Position numbers and translations under genes: made by a program
Assembly: GCA_963402885.1 (NCBI GenBank)
Contig: OY727094.1
Span: 3,908,501-3,972,500 of the forward strand
DNA length: 64,000 nt
DNA from: Antedon bifida
Lineage: Eukaryota; Echinodermata; Crinoidea; Comatulida; Antedonidae
Direction of reading: 5' to 3'
In this document: piece after piece, positions 49,501 through 59,341 of the stretch
Layout of the letters: each line of letters begins with the position of its first letter
Numbering within the stretch: position 1 is the first letter of the stretch
Notes under the pieces: generated by a model
The model's input: the letters and a program-made list of their open reading frames with translations, nothing else
Told to the model about the DNA's origin: nothing
The model's database searches: none

Positions 49501-50343
49501 TAGATCATTTGTTCATGGTGAGAAGATGAAAATCCTAAATCCCGTCTTGTCGGGAGGAAAATAAACATGTTTAAAGTTCTCACGACATAAAAACTATGCC
49601 CGACAATATCTCGTCTCAATTCATCTCAGCACCCACGGGTCAAGACTTTTTGTTGGGCCTCATCATACGATGCTGTCTGAGTTGGCCTTTAATGTTAAAT
49701 AAAATAGACATACGTAAATGTTACAAATGCATAAGTTGCACGGTTCACTGCTTTCACTTTCTTTGGTTTTAGATTTAGGTTGGTAATCATCTTTTTCAGT
49801 TGCTATAAAAATAAATAAAATCCACAAAATCTTTCATTATAAATACATTTTTCCCCTTTAATATTAATTGAATAAAATAGCTTAAAGTAGGCATTGTATA
49901 CAAAATTATATATCAGTATTTTGAAAACTGTTTGACTAAGGCCTAAGCTCTGTTTAATTTATTTTTAAAATCTCTATCTACACTATCAAACTAGTTTATG
50001 TGATGTGATGTGCCCATTATATGGACATGATATGGTCATATCACTACCATATTTAAGCATATATATATTAATTCTAATTTACTTTAAATCCAAAATGTTT
50101 TGGAAGGTTTTGAATCTCAATTTTATAAATCTCTGAAGTAAAGAGTTGGCCTTCTTGTGTGTAATTATACGCATCATCCTGTTGAGCATTCTTGCTCGTC
50201 CCCTCTTCTATACCAGCAGACTCTACCCCATCTGTTGTGCCATCCCCTCCACTGACTGGTGTGTCCACATCCATCTCTTTTCGGTTTCCTTGATCGCTAG
50301 GAGGTTCGCTTGTGTTTTCTACACTTGTTGCTGGCTCAGCCAT
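43516..50343 (-). CDS. TRMT2A: tRNA (uracil-5-)-methyltransferase homolog A, complete, 15 exons
   Basis: SAM-dependent enzyme that makes m5U54 in the T-loop of cytosolic tRNAs. Exons: 50343-50083, 49802-49714, 49328-49253, 48718-48606, 48209-48060, 47737-47689, 47468-47369, 46676-46459, 46067-45958, 45829-45738, 44984-44863, 44625-44550, 44398-44279, 44146-44050, 43792-43516. Sum 1950 nt, 649 aa (human 625), phases all close. Seen in order: acidic Ser/Thr-rich N-tail; RRM at about residues 75-150 ([29 protein letters not shown]); a TRAM-like central part ([18 protein letters not shown]); [24 protein letters not shown] motif [11 protein letters not shown] at about 444-454; IVDPPRAGL at about 517-525; and VSCNPN with the catalytic Cys at about 547. 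The C-terminal acidic tail after LMLFERT is lineage specific. ATG 50343 is the first in-frame ATG; the codon pair before it is TTG-AAC. Confidence 0.97.
44738..44818. mobile_element. MITE-T copy 20, minimal form
   Basis: Only about 80 bp: two termini with a short middle that lacks the AAATATGG unit. TRMT2A intron 11. Confidence 0.8.
45105..45583. mobile_element. MITE with long terminal inverted repeats
   Basis: AGGTTTTGCGAATACG, ACGAAAACGGATACGTCAC at the left is matched inversely by GTGACGTATCCGTTTTCGTA, AGGTTGCGAAACCT at the right. About 480 bp, no ORF. TRMT2A intron 10. Confidence 0.65.
46237..46376 (-). mobile_element. MITE-T copy 21
   Basis: Full-length copy in TRMT2A intron 8 with a single internal unit. 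Confidence 0.87.
46775..47036 (-). mobile_element. SINE-A, copy 3 with full tRNA head
   Basis: Inverse copy carrying, on the minus strand, an A-box-like TGGTCGAGCGATTATGG and a B-box-like GGTTCGAGCC, then the SINE-A body. Best-preserved head of the three. TRMT2A intron 7. Confidence 0.78.
47262..47320 (-). mobile_element. SINE-C head fragment
   Basis: GACCTTGGGATTGGAAGGCA, then an A-box inverse (TTAACCACCAAGCTAC), near identical to the head at 3060-3120. Confidence 0.55.
47812..47962 (+). mobile_element. MITE-T copy 22
   Basis: Copy in TRMT2A intron 5 with two internal units; the GGGCACATCACA segment is deleted. Confidence 0.85.
48275..48413 (+). mobile_element. MITE-T copy 23
   Basis: Copy in TRMT2A intron 4, about 65 nt upstream of the exon 5 acceptor; TCTATCTACACATCAAAC terminus. 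Confidence 0.85.
48858..49083 (-). mobile_element. MITE-T copy 24 with internal insertion
   Basis: Both termini present, but about 85 bp of unrelated AT-rich sequence with a T run (about 48925-49007) interrupts the middle. TRMT2A intron 3. Confidence 0.82.
49510..49695. mobile_element. MITE, GGCCxACTCAGACAGC family, copy 2
   Basis: Right terminus GATGCTGTCTGAGTTGGCCT and inner TTTAAAGTTCTCACGACAT match the copy at 53984-54196; the left end is unclear. TRMT2A intron 2. Confidence 0.55.
49967..50066 (-). mobile_element. MITE-T copy 25, truncated
   Basis: Left terminus and one internal unit, ending in a TA run just before the TRMT2A exon 1 donor. A further stray terminus (CTAAGCTCTG) lies at 49943. 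Confidence 0.75.
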
Positions 50344-52417
50344 GTTCAATTGTTTGTCCTGTCACGTACCTACTGTAGGTAGGCCTAGTTAATGAAAAAA
50401 TTATAAATGCCTGCATTTGGTTAAAACTGATTAATTAATGCCTAGAAATTACACAAGTTCAATCCATCATCACCCAGTCCACTAACAGTAACACTTCTAT
50501 TCTACTACTTTAAAAAATTAACACAGTCCTCCTCACAAAGAATGAGTGGTGTAATCTGGCTTTGATAAAGTGCAGTAAGAAAACCATAAGTATTTTATTA
50601 TTATTTTTATTAATATGAACTAAGTCGCGTTTAGATTTAGATGTTTTATCATATTCTAGGCCTAACTAGTCGTTTATCAGGTTACCGCGCCAGACACACG
50701 TCCGTCCGACCGACCAATCAAGACACATTTTTAAAATGTGAGAGAGGCCTAGAATGTAAACCCAAATTGTGGTGAAACTAAGCCACTCACATTAAATAGG
50801 AGACGCAAAACGTATACCGTAGCTATCATTATTGATTTTCAGATATTAGAAATTTAAAAATATATAAAATACAAACGGAAAACTTACGAAAATATATCTG
50901 CAAACTTCTCAACTAAAAAAGAACCAACCACCGGTGACTTCCATAAAAACTACTGGAGCGTAAACCACGTGGTAATTTTGAGGTCATGTGGTGAGTGTTG
51001 TTTGTTTACGTTTTACAAGTTTACGTCAGCCAATCACCGTTGCCCATTAAACAATAAGGACACAAAAATGCAAATTACTGTAGTTTGACCATATAGATCA
51101 CTCTATAGGTCCATGTCCATGGTTTGACCGTGACGTGTACGTTACATTATTTTGAAAACTACAAATAAATGGATATTACTTATTGTCACAAATCAAAATA
51201 TGAAATAAACAATTTAGAGGTATAAAAATGTTTATTTTATTAGTAGCACATACAGTGTCTAAAATTACAACACATAATTGATTTAATACCATGCTTACAC
51301 ATTCAGTAAATATGGAATCTATAATCTACAGGTATATGAAAATGTTCAAACACAAAGTAACCTACAATTTGTAACCAATATTTACAGATACTATCATACA
51401 CATTGGTTAAGTTGGTGTTAAATGTGCAGTGCTATATTTAATAATGAGGTAATTTATAAATTCATTATAAATGTATATTATAATTTTATTGACTGCTAGA
51501 AAGACAGCATGTTTTTCTACATTAACACTATTCATCTAAAAAAGCAAAGTAAAAAAAAATATTAAATTATATTGCAAAATAAAATTAACATTAAATTTTG
51601 GGTACATAATATACATTATGGGTTGAAATGCCAATACATCTGAATAAATCCTAAATTTCTGCATTTTAAATTCAGCATTGAAATAAATTTACAGAACAGT
51701 TTCCCAATTGATAGACCAGTAGACTACCATGATTATTACACAAAAAAAAAATCATTTTTTCAGACATGTCTTTTACGAGTTATAAAAAATTGCCTCCATT
51801 TAAAGATTAATTTTTTATGGGCACGACAACACAAAATATAGCTAATCTTATGTTTCAATTTTTCATACATAAAAGTATTATTGCCCTCTCCTTCCCTGAA
51901 GTACACTCAATTTATTGCAAATTTGGAAAGACAACAGAACACACACTCTCGCTCTCACCATTCATTTCTACTGTAGTATAAACTTTTAAACAAAAACCAA
52001 TTATGGAGGACTTCAAATGTTACACTACAGTTTAGACACTCTCATAGGCTGTGTTCGGACGTAAAATCAGTTAACTGTGGAATACCCCTGAGAGCTAAGC
52101 CAGTGATCATTCAGACGTGAACCAATTTACTAAACTAAAAAATGTACCCAGCACAGTCATATTTCATGCATCAAATTGCTCCCTATCTTGTGATTAATGA
52201 GTGTATACCTCATGAGTTGGGTTTTTGAAACAGCTGGATTATCTCAAAATCTACAACTCACGCGACCATTACATGTGTAAAGTGTTGCGTCCGAACGGGC
52301 TCATATTAAACCTGTTATTGTCAGTGAATGTTATATGCTGATAAAATGAAAGTTTGAGACCATTCTCATGTTAATCTCTTTAAAACTTTTAAACCCAAAT
52401 TCTCCATTATTGTCCTA
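50344..52417. other. TRMT2A promoter region and MAPKAPK5 3' UTR
   Basis: Between the MAPKAPK5 stop and the TRMT2A start, both on the minus strand. 50344-51000 is the likely TRMT2A promoter/5' UTR (GC-richer patches at 50690-50720 and 50930-51000, no TATA box evident). 51215-52417 is probably MAPKAPK5 3' UTR, with overlapping AATAAA signals at 51231-51241. Confidence 0.4.
51231..51241 (-). terminator. polyadenylation signals, MAPKAPK5
   Basis: Two overlapping AATAAA hexamers on the minus strand, about 1.18 kb after the stop codon and the best candidates before the TRMT2A promoter. Confidence 0.35.
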
Positions 52418-55400
52418 TCAGCCATCAAGATTAACTTGTTGTATAGTTTCTCTCATCAACTGTGCTAGTTTGTTCTTGTCAACTTTGTCTCCAAATTCCT
52501 CACCTACCAAAAAAAGGGTTATCAGAGTCGATTTAATGTGGTTTATTATTGGAAACTTACAAAGTATAAGCTTATTGGCTGGCTGACTGAATCTAACATA
52601 TAGACTGATTGCTTGATTAATAAACTGATAGATTGAATAAACTAAGAGTGAATGATCGATTGATGTTTTTTACCATTCCAATTTAAAAGTTGAAGTCCAT
52701 CTTGAAGACTCTTGCTGTTTGGTACCAGCTGGCAGGCCTTTTTAACCATTTGACTAAGATCCTCTTCTCTTGAAACTAATCAAAGACAACATTTATTAAC
52801 ATCAACCATCTTTATAAATATATTGCAGTCAATTTTAAACAGTCGACTGTCCTAAATACTGAACTCTCTAAAAACCAGATCTGCCTGTGGAAGATGCGGA
52901 AGTGATAAATTACCATTAAATACCAGATTTCGAAGCTTACCTTTTGGTGGCAGTATACAGTAAGCAATAACGTCCCTAAGCTGTGTCAAGATGTGGTCGT
53001 TTTTAGACACTTTAGTTGGCGGTTCCTCTTCACTGGACTTGTTATCTAAAGTACAACCCCTATAAAAATTAAATATATTGTTCTTTAGTTTATACTTGAA
53101 TTGTGGAAGCTTTTGATAGAGAACATGTTTAGCAGTTCAAAATCCATATGGTTTCAGATGGGTCAATACATCTGGTTCTTGGTTGAGTATATGGTACAGT
53201 AGACTCTCCAAATACTGTAATCTCTGAAAACCGGAAACTTCCCCAAAACCAGACTTTTCTTGAGGTCCAAAGGGTCCCAAATTCATTTTTACCATTAGAA
53301 ACACACATTCTCAAAACCAGACTTTCTGGAAAACCAGACATATTAGGCCAGCTCAAAGGTGACCGGTATTGGGAGAGTTGACTGTACTATAATCAATGCC
53401 TTATTAACAATGTAAGTTATAGTATACAACAGACCTGCTCCTAAATCTTTTCCTTACAATTGGGTTGTTAGCTTTCAGTACAGATTTTAAGACAACTCTC
53501 TTCTCTGGTAGCCTCATGTTAGTTAGCTGCTCTGAATGAGCCTGCTTAGCTTCTTCCATCATATTCTATTTAACAAAAACGTAAATGTCAGTTAAGCTCT
53601 GTCTACACTATCAAAAAAATGTGATGTGCCTATATATGGACATGATGATGTCATATCACTACCACACTTTATTTGTCAAACTAGTTCAATAGTGTAGATA
53701 GAGCTTTAGAAACGTAAAATTACAATAAACAATGGCTCTATAGAGAGAATTGGGACACCTTACACTACCTTGTCTAACATAATCGCTGGAGAATGTAGTT
53801 GGGCGTCAGAGTTCCTTGGATTATTCAACCATGGATGCTGTAAAAACTGATCAATTGTCATGCGCTCAGTTGGTTCCACCATTAGAAGGCTAAAAGAGAA
53901 AAAAACGGCAGCAGGATGTCAACGACTTCTATCAATTTGTTTTACTGTAAAATAATAGTGTTTTTTTTGTTTTAGCCAAGCTAAAGGCCCACTCAGACAG
54001 CGTCATACAACGAGGCTTGACGAGTTGCTTTGGCGGGAAGAATAGACATGTTTAAAGTTCTCGCGCCGACCTAAAAACTACGTCCGAAGGTAACTCAAGA
54101 TGACTCATCTAGTCGGGATTCAACTCAGACAGCACTGACGAGTCAAGACGTTTCGTCGGGCCTCGTCGTACGATGTTCTCTGAATTGGCCTTAACACATC
54201 AGAATATTTGGATGTCAATCAAATATAGCCGTCAGGGTCCTATAAGTAATAAAACACTTTTCACCAATAAGAAAGCCTGTAGTACTAGTCAAGAAGTGGA
54301 AATACATATAATATAAAATACATGGAAATACAGTATAAATGGAGAGCAATTTCACACCAGATATACATATACTAAATCTCTTGCACTGATGAAGGGCTAG
54401 TGTTGCCCGAAAGCTCTCCTAATTTTTCTGGCTGTTTTATGTTTTGATTTAGCTTTTTGCTTATTATATTTTGTATCTCCATTGAGATCCAGCCACTGAT
54501 ACCCACAGCATACATCAGTAATTTGCCTTTGGATTTATTCTAAATCTCTTTTTATACCTTTTTACAGCATCCTTAGCCTCTGCGGAGATAATGGACCATT
54601 CCTCTGTCGGGAACTGATACTCTCCGGCCATAATCCGACATCTCATTTGATGAGAGAGTTTCTGCGAGGGCGTCTCAGAATAAAACGGAGGGTAACCACA
54701 TAGCATAATGTATAATATAACTCCCAAAGACCACATATCACAACTCTAGAGGAAAAAAACATTTTTCATTGAATAAACGAGTTGGAGAAAAAATAGGGAC
54801 AATTTTGTGCATGATGTGATGTAACAATCTTATTTAGATAATCATAAAACATGAGAGTAAGGGATTTTATAAACTAAATTTATAGATTAGAACAAAGGCA
54901 TTGTGACAGCCTGGATAGAGTACCTTGTCATAGGTGTATGTAGCGACAGAGATGATGTCCTTATCGCGAGTTCTTTGCCTCTGTTGAGCTTCCAAAACCT
55001 GTTTAAAGTACAAATTATGTTTTAAAAATACAAAATATTGAAAAATAAATACAGTTATTCATCAACAAGGAAATGCATTTGTGCTAAAAAGACCTTAGTA
55101 TTTCTCAAAAACGTTATTGAGATCGGGCCTAAATTACTACACTACTTTCTCAAGATGTGTGTCTTCCTCTCTCTGCCTTCAATCTCTGACCTTTTTTCAT
55201 TATGTTCTTGCATTATATTATCTTATCCTTTTTTGTCAAAGTTTGTAAATAAATCTTATGAAATGAAATAAAATAATTTCTGTTGTGGTATCAGATATAA
55301 CGGTATCAAACTAAGCTATTGTACTTAATATTTCAAATCTTTATCCTCCTAATAATGGTCTTGTTTTTACATTGATAAATACTTCACCTGTGGTGCGACA

Positions 55401-56756
55401 TAGTAAGGTGTGTAGTTTGGTGTCATTAAATTGCCATCATCATATTTTGCAAAACCAAAATCTGATAACTTCACTACAGAATTCTGGAAATTGGAAAAAA
55501 TAATAACCGATTAAATATCTTTTTTTAAATATCTATTAATGAAAAAAAAAATGAAATGAAAATGAAAATGAGGAAGATCAAACACAATACTACTTTAGAA
55601 GAGCATCAAAGTGTCAAATCGAACTGTCATTTTGGCGGGACAAACAATTTCAACTTCAATGTGATGAATTCGAGACTTGAACTTTTTGAAGCTTTGTGTG
55701 AATCATTTTGTTTTGAGGTTTGCCGTGTGTCACTTCATATGTAAATGTTCAGTGTTCCCAGGTCTTCAGAAAGGACTATAATACTTGCCTCCGAGTTGTC
55801 TTTTAAAAGCAGGTTCTCAGGTTTCAAATCACGATGTGCTATATTTAGACTGTGACATCGATATACAGCTTTGGCAACCTTAACAAAAAAAAATTATATA
55901 ATTAATAATTAATAATATAATTTTGGAGTTCGGACCATCTTCAAAAACATTTTTTTGTAAACAACCCATTTGTTCTGGTCTCAGAAATGGTCTTTTATTG
56001 GGGGAGGGGGAAATTGTATTACCTGTGTTGCATAATCTACGGCCCTACTCTCTGTAAAACCTCTCTGCTGTCTAATCCTATCAAACAATTCACCGCCATC
56101 CATTAACTCCAAAACCAGCAACAATCGGCTTTTAGGTTCATTCTCTGTGGGAAACTGGACATCGTTTGAGTAAACTTCGTACAACGTCACGATATACTTG
56201 TTCCCAGTTGCACGTCTATGATGCCGGACCTCTTCTCTTGAGCTGGGGTTATCAAGAATTATTTTCAACGCAAAACGTTCTTCGGACGATTTCTTGATAC
56301 ATGAACGGACAGGCCCGTTGATACCGGTCCCGAGTTTCTGCGTCCAGCAAACTTTGTAATCATCAAGAATAGATGAAGTCTATATGATTTAATAATAATC
56401 ATTTAAGAAAAAATATTAATATACTGTATATTAATATTATAAGATTTTTAAATTTCGTTTTTTAATAATATACATTAATTCCTTGTAAATTATACAGAAA
56501 AACACAATAAAAGCTTTGATAGTTGGTATTTTATAAAAAAAAATATATTATAAAAACGGTAGGATACTTTATTTTTTTTATTATATTTTTTTATTTTAGG
56601 CCTCTGACTTAGTTGTTAACTTACACAGCCTATACTATACCCTGATACAATGGCTTCCTTCCTACCAACCTGCTGTAGCCTGTATACCGGAACCGGGCCT
56701 ATCGAGGTTGAACAACTTACCTTAATTACGAAGTCATTCCTTATCTGATTGTCCAT
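52418..56756 (-). CDS. MAPKAPK5: MAP kinase-activated protein kinase 5 (PRAK), complete, 11 exons
   Basis: Ser/Thr kinase activated by p38 or atypical ERK3/ERK4. Exons: 56756-56721, 56379-56023, 55878-55789, 55483-55388, 54998-54924, 54745-54558, 53889-53769, 53565-53435, 53059-52941, 52775-52674, 52503-52418. Sum 1401 nt, 466 aa (human 473). Seen: Gly loop [10 protein letters not shown] at about residue 27, ATP-binding Lys51 (FALKIIL), catalytic loop HRDLKPEN at 146-153, DFGFAK at 169-174, activation-loop Thr182 in [14 protein letters not shown] (same number as human Thr182), [36 protein letters not shown], then the MK5-specific tail with NNPIVRKR and a C-terminal helix. Intron 3 has a GC donor (55788-55787), confirmed because the frame reads [14 protein letters not shown]. 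The basic cluster reads RKRFRSR rather than RKRK, so the nuclear localisation signal may be weaker. Confidence 0.96.
53185..53395. repeat. dispersed AACCAGAC/ACTCTCC repeat
   Basis: AGTAGACTCTCCAAATAC...AAAACCAGACTTTT...AAAACCAGACTTTCTGG...GGGAGAGTTGACTGTAC has matching inverted ends (ACTCTCC/GGGAGAGT). A fragment (GAACTCTCTAAAAACCAGAT) lies at 52860. MAPKAPK5 intron 8. Confidence 0.5.
53592..53706 (-). mobile_element. MITE-T copy 26
   Basis: Fills more than half of the 203-nt MAPKAPK5 intron between exons 7 and 8 and ends 26 nt before the acceptor, so the branch point sequence (TTAACTGAC) overlaps its edge. Confidence 0.87.
53984..54196. mobile_element. MITE, GGCCxACTCAGACAGC family, copy 1
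   Basis: Termini AAAGGCCCACTCAGACAGCG and the inverse-like GTTCTCTGAATTGGCCTTA, inside TTTAAAGTTCTCGCG. Shares these with 49510-49695. MAPKAPK5 intron 6. Confidence 0.6.
54378..54530 (-). mobile_element. SINE-B, copy 2 (body only)
   Basis: Inverse copy of the body in MAPKAPK5 intron 6, adjoining the exon 6 donor. The plus strand reads CTGATGAAGGGCTAGTGTTG then CCCGAAAG. Confidence 0.7.
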
Positions 56757-57399
56757 TAGTATGTCTTATTTACCGCATGTTTTACCAAACACAAGTAAGA
56801 TCCAAACTGTATTACTTCAAAAGCATTCAATTGTTTATCTTTATAAAAACACACGTTTTACTTAGTAATGTAATGTTATTGTTTACCACTGTTCACGATA
56901 CCGATCCAATTGCCAATCAATAAATGAGGCAAGATTATAGAGGGCGCTACTATAATTTTTCCGGTTTTCACATGGTCTGTGACTTGCCTGGCCTGTTGGC
57001 CTAAAAATACTTCTAAACTGTCCCTGAAAAATGAATGTTCTCCTAAAATTAGGGTCACTGAACTATTTGACCAAGCTTGTGAGTGAAATATTTCTGTAGG
57101 CTATGTTTGTATTTGTTTTATAGGTTTAATTATAGTATAGACAGGACTACCCTAGCTCAACTAACCCATCAATTGGTTTAATTTTTCTTCGATGATGAAT
57201 CATCAATTTTGTCACTTCCCTTGGAATTTCCAATCTGTTTACATAGTGAAAAACTTACAAAAGTGACAACTATTTCGACACATAATTTTAAAGGTACTGT
57301 AAAACACTTCTCCAACACCTAAAAATTGTTTTTACAATATTAATATCGTTAATTAAATTAATATGATTTCAGGTTGTTCCAACTGTTGCTACAAGAAGA
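56757..57399. promoter_or_regulatory. shared divergent promoter region, MAPKAPK5 / ApaH-like phosphatase
   Basis: 643 bp separate the two divergent start codons. CCAAT-like boxes in both orientations lie at about 56903-56917, and an ETS-type TTCCGG at about 56958. A strong donor (GTGAGT) at 57079 and an acceptor at 57371-57372 suggest a 5' UTR intron for the phosphatase. No TATA box is obvious. Promoter assignment is inferred from gene arrangement. Confidence 0.4.
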
Positions 57400-58224
57400 A
57401 TGGGCGGCTTAATTTCTGTCATCGCAACATCTCTGTTTCACCAAACGGATGCCAAACCATACCTAACCAGTTGTGTACCAATCCCTTTACCATCTACCAG
57501 TCATACAACGCTCGAGCCGAGTGCCATGGAGGACAAAGAACTCTTTATCGTGGGCGACGTCCACGGATGCTACGATGAGATGGTCGAGTTGTTAGAGGAT
57601 GCGAAAAAGTCAACAACAAAAAAGTTAACGGTTGTTTTCGTTGGCGATTTAGTTAATAAAGGACCGAAGAATAAAGAAGTTTTGGATTACGTAATGAGCA
57701 GTGAGGCGTACTCTGTACGTGGTAACCATGACGAAGCAGTTATCTATCAGTGTTTATCGCACAAAAATGACACAGATTATGAAATACCAGCTAGATATGA
57801 ATGGATAAAGGATTTATCCGAGGAAAATATAAACTACCTGCAAGAACTTCCATACACTATTACGATTCCTAGTCATAATGTCATTGTAGTGCATGCCGGA
57901 CTGTTACCGGGAACGCCGCTTGAAAAGCAGAAATTAAAAGATTTGGTGCTGATGAGAAATGTTATTAATCGTGATCATTTTGAAGGTGGGCCTTACGCTA
58001 CGTCATCAAGCGGCGGACGTCCATGGGTTATGCATTGGGCCGGGAAAGAACAGATATATTTTGGGCACGATGCAATACGGGGCCTTCAAAGGAGTGAATA
58101 TGCTACCGGTCTGGACACGGGGTGTGTCTATGGGTTTTATCTAACTGGAGCTTTTGTAAATCAAAAGGGTGAAGTTGAACGAATGTTGAAGGTGAAAGCT
58201 AAAATGGCTTATAAACAAGTGTGA
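57400..58224 (+). CDS. ApaH-like metallophosphatase (PPP superfamily)
   Basis: 274 aa in one exon, the only plus-strand gene. Calcineurin-like phosphatase with all metal/catalytic motifs: GDVHGC at 52-57, GDLVNKGP at 82-89, GNHDE at 108-112, VVHAG at 163-167, GHD at 222-224, LDTGC at 238-242. Lys in the second motif (KGP where PrpE/ApaH and PPP phosphatases have RGP) is typical of eukaryotic ApaH-like phosphatases, whose characterised trypanosome member ALPH1 decaps mRNA; diadenosine-polyphosphate hydrolysis is the alternative substrate. The N-terminus MGGLIS has Gly2 and Ser6, fitting an N-myristoylation signal, followed by about 45 residues outside the catalytic fold; Met43 (MEDKELF) could be a second start. 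The ATG lies 27 nt after an acceptor (AG at 57371-57372), and a strong donor lies at 57079, so a 5' UTR intron is likely. Divergent from MAPKAPK5 and convergent with RPA1. The family is clear; the substrate is not. Confidence 0.82.
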   Translation: MGGLISVIATSLFHQTDAKPYLTSCVPIPLPSTSHTTLEPSAMEDKELFIVGDVHGCYDEMVELLEDAKKSTTKKLTVVFVGDLVNKGPKNKEVLDYVMSSEAYSVRGNHDEAVIYQCLSHKNDTDYEIPARYEWIKDLSEENINYLQELPYTITIPSHNVIVVHAGLLPGTPLEKQKLKDLVLMRNVINRDHFEGGPYATSSSGGRPWVMHWAGKEQIYFGHDAIRGLQRSEYATGLDTGCVYGFYLTGAFVNQKGEVERMLKVKAKMAYKQV

Positions 58225-58753
58225 ATCAGAATATATAACCGAGTTGAGTGGCCAAGGCGCCGCAAACGGTCATACAGTCGGCACAGGTTACGTTCAAGGC
58301 TCCACGACCCATTATTTACTGCATATCATACCCATACTTCAAGATTTACTAAAGGCTGATAAGCAATAACTAAATGGTAATTTGTATATAGTAACCATGC
58401 CAATATATTTGGCAATTATAAAATGTACTATTGCAATATTTTTTGTAAAAATGAAATTTTAAAAATCTAGTTTTGTATAGGTTATTAAATCTATTCATTC
58501 TTATTCAAAATTCAAAACATTGAGAAATGTTGTAAGTTTTATAACACGCAACAATTGTATTATAATATTAAATGAGTGTTCGAACTGTATTATTGATTGT
58601 GGCTAGATTTCTGGCGATATTTTAAATCTTGTATTGTCCCCAAAAACATGAAAAATTAAGATTAATAATATCAGACTTTAGGCCATTTGTAGTTTTAACA
58701 AAGTTATTCACTTCTGTTACATGTTTTTATTTTTGTTTTACAAAACTAAACAA

Positions 58754-58759
58754 AATAAA
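58754..58759 (+). terminator. polyadenylation signal, ApaH-like phosphatase
   Basis: AATAAA on the plus strand 530 nt after the stop codon, followed by an A-rich run. Chosen by position and sequence only. Confidence 0.35.
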
Positions 58760-59034
58760 AAAAAGATGGCTTCTTAAACAATGCTGATATTGTTTTAGAA
58801 TTTTAATGTAAACTAAAGAATGTTCTATTTTAAATACAAGCAGTAAGCAGATATTGTTACTCTTCCAATTGTGTTTTGTTGGGCTCACTGGTCTGGTCAA
58901 ATTATTGGCTACTTACATTATAGTCAGGTAGTAACAATTTAGATAAATTCGTTTTTTCGATGGGACTTGTCTGTGTGCTTTTCCTCAATAATCAAGTATA
59001 AATGAAGGTAGCCCAACTAGCTTGGCAGAGTCTT

Positions 59035-59167
59035 TTAAGCTCTGTCTACACTATCAAACTAGTTTGACTAAAAAAGTGTGATGTGCCCAAATATGGCAGT
59101 GATATGACATCGTGTCCATATATGGGTACATCACATTTTGTTGTCGCATAAAGTTTAGACAGAGTTA
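59035..59167 (+). mobile_element. MITE-T copy 27
   Basis: Between the phosphatase and RPA1; left terminus intact, right terminus shortened to AAAGTTTAGACAGAGTTA. Confidence 0.85.
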
Positions 59168-59245
59168 AGCAACAAATCAAGCATAACTATTAGTTCAAAT
59201 CATGTCTAATCATATATACTGCATATTCTATTGGACTTTGTAAGT

Positions 59246-59251
59246 TTTATT
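59246..59251 (-). terminator. polyadenylation signal, RPA1
   Basis: AATAAA on the minus strand, 91 nt downstream of the TAA stop; a short 3' UTR would result. Confidence 0.4.
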
Positions 59252-59341
59252 TTAAATGTTTTATATTAAAGTTAACTGGTTTAATATGTTTTATATAATC
59301 TTAGTTTTTGTTGTTATTTGACTGTGCTTTGTTTCTGTATA

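Larger units (their letters stand above)
58225..59341. other. convergent 3' flanks of the phosphatase and RPA1
   Basis: No coding exon. Holds the putative 3' UTR of the phosphatase (AATAAA at 58754-58759), a MITE copy (59035-59167) and the RPA1 3' UTR (AATAAA on the minus strand at 59246-59251, about 90 nt after the stop). Confidence 0.45.

Noticed and set aside
57363-57578. Alternate-frame ORF overlapping the phosphatase
   Set aside because: The overlapping +1 frame carries the complete phosphatase motif set; this frame has no motif.
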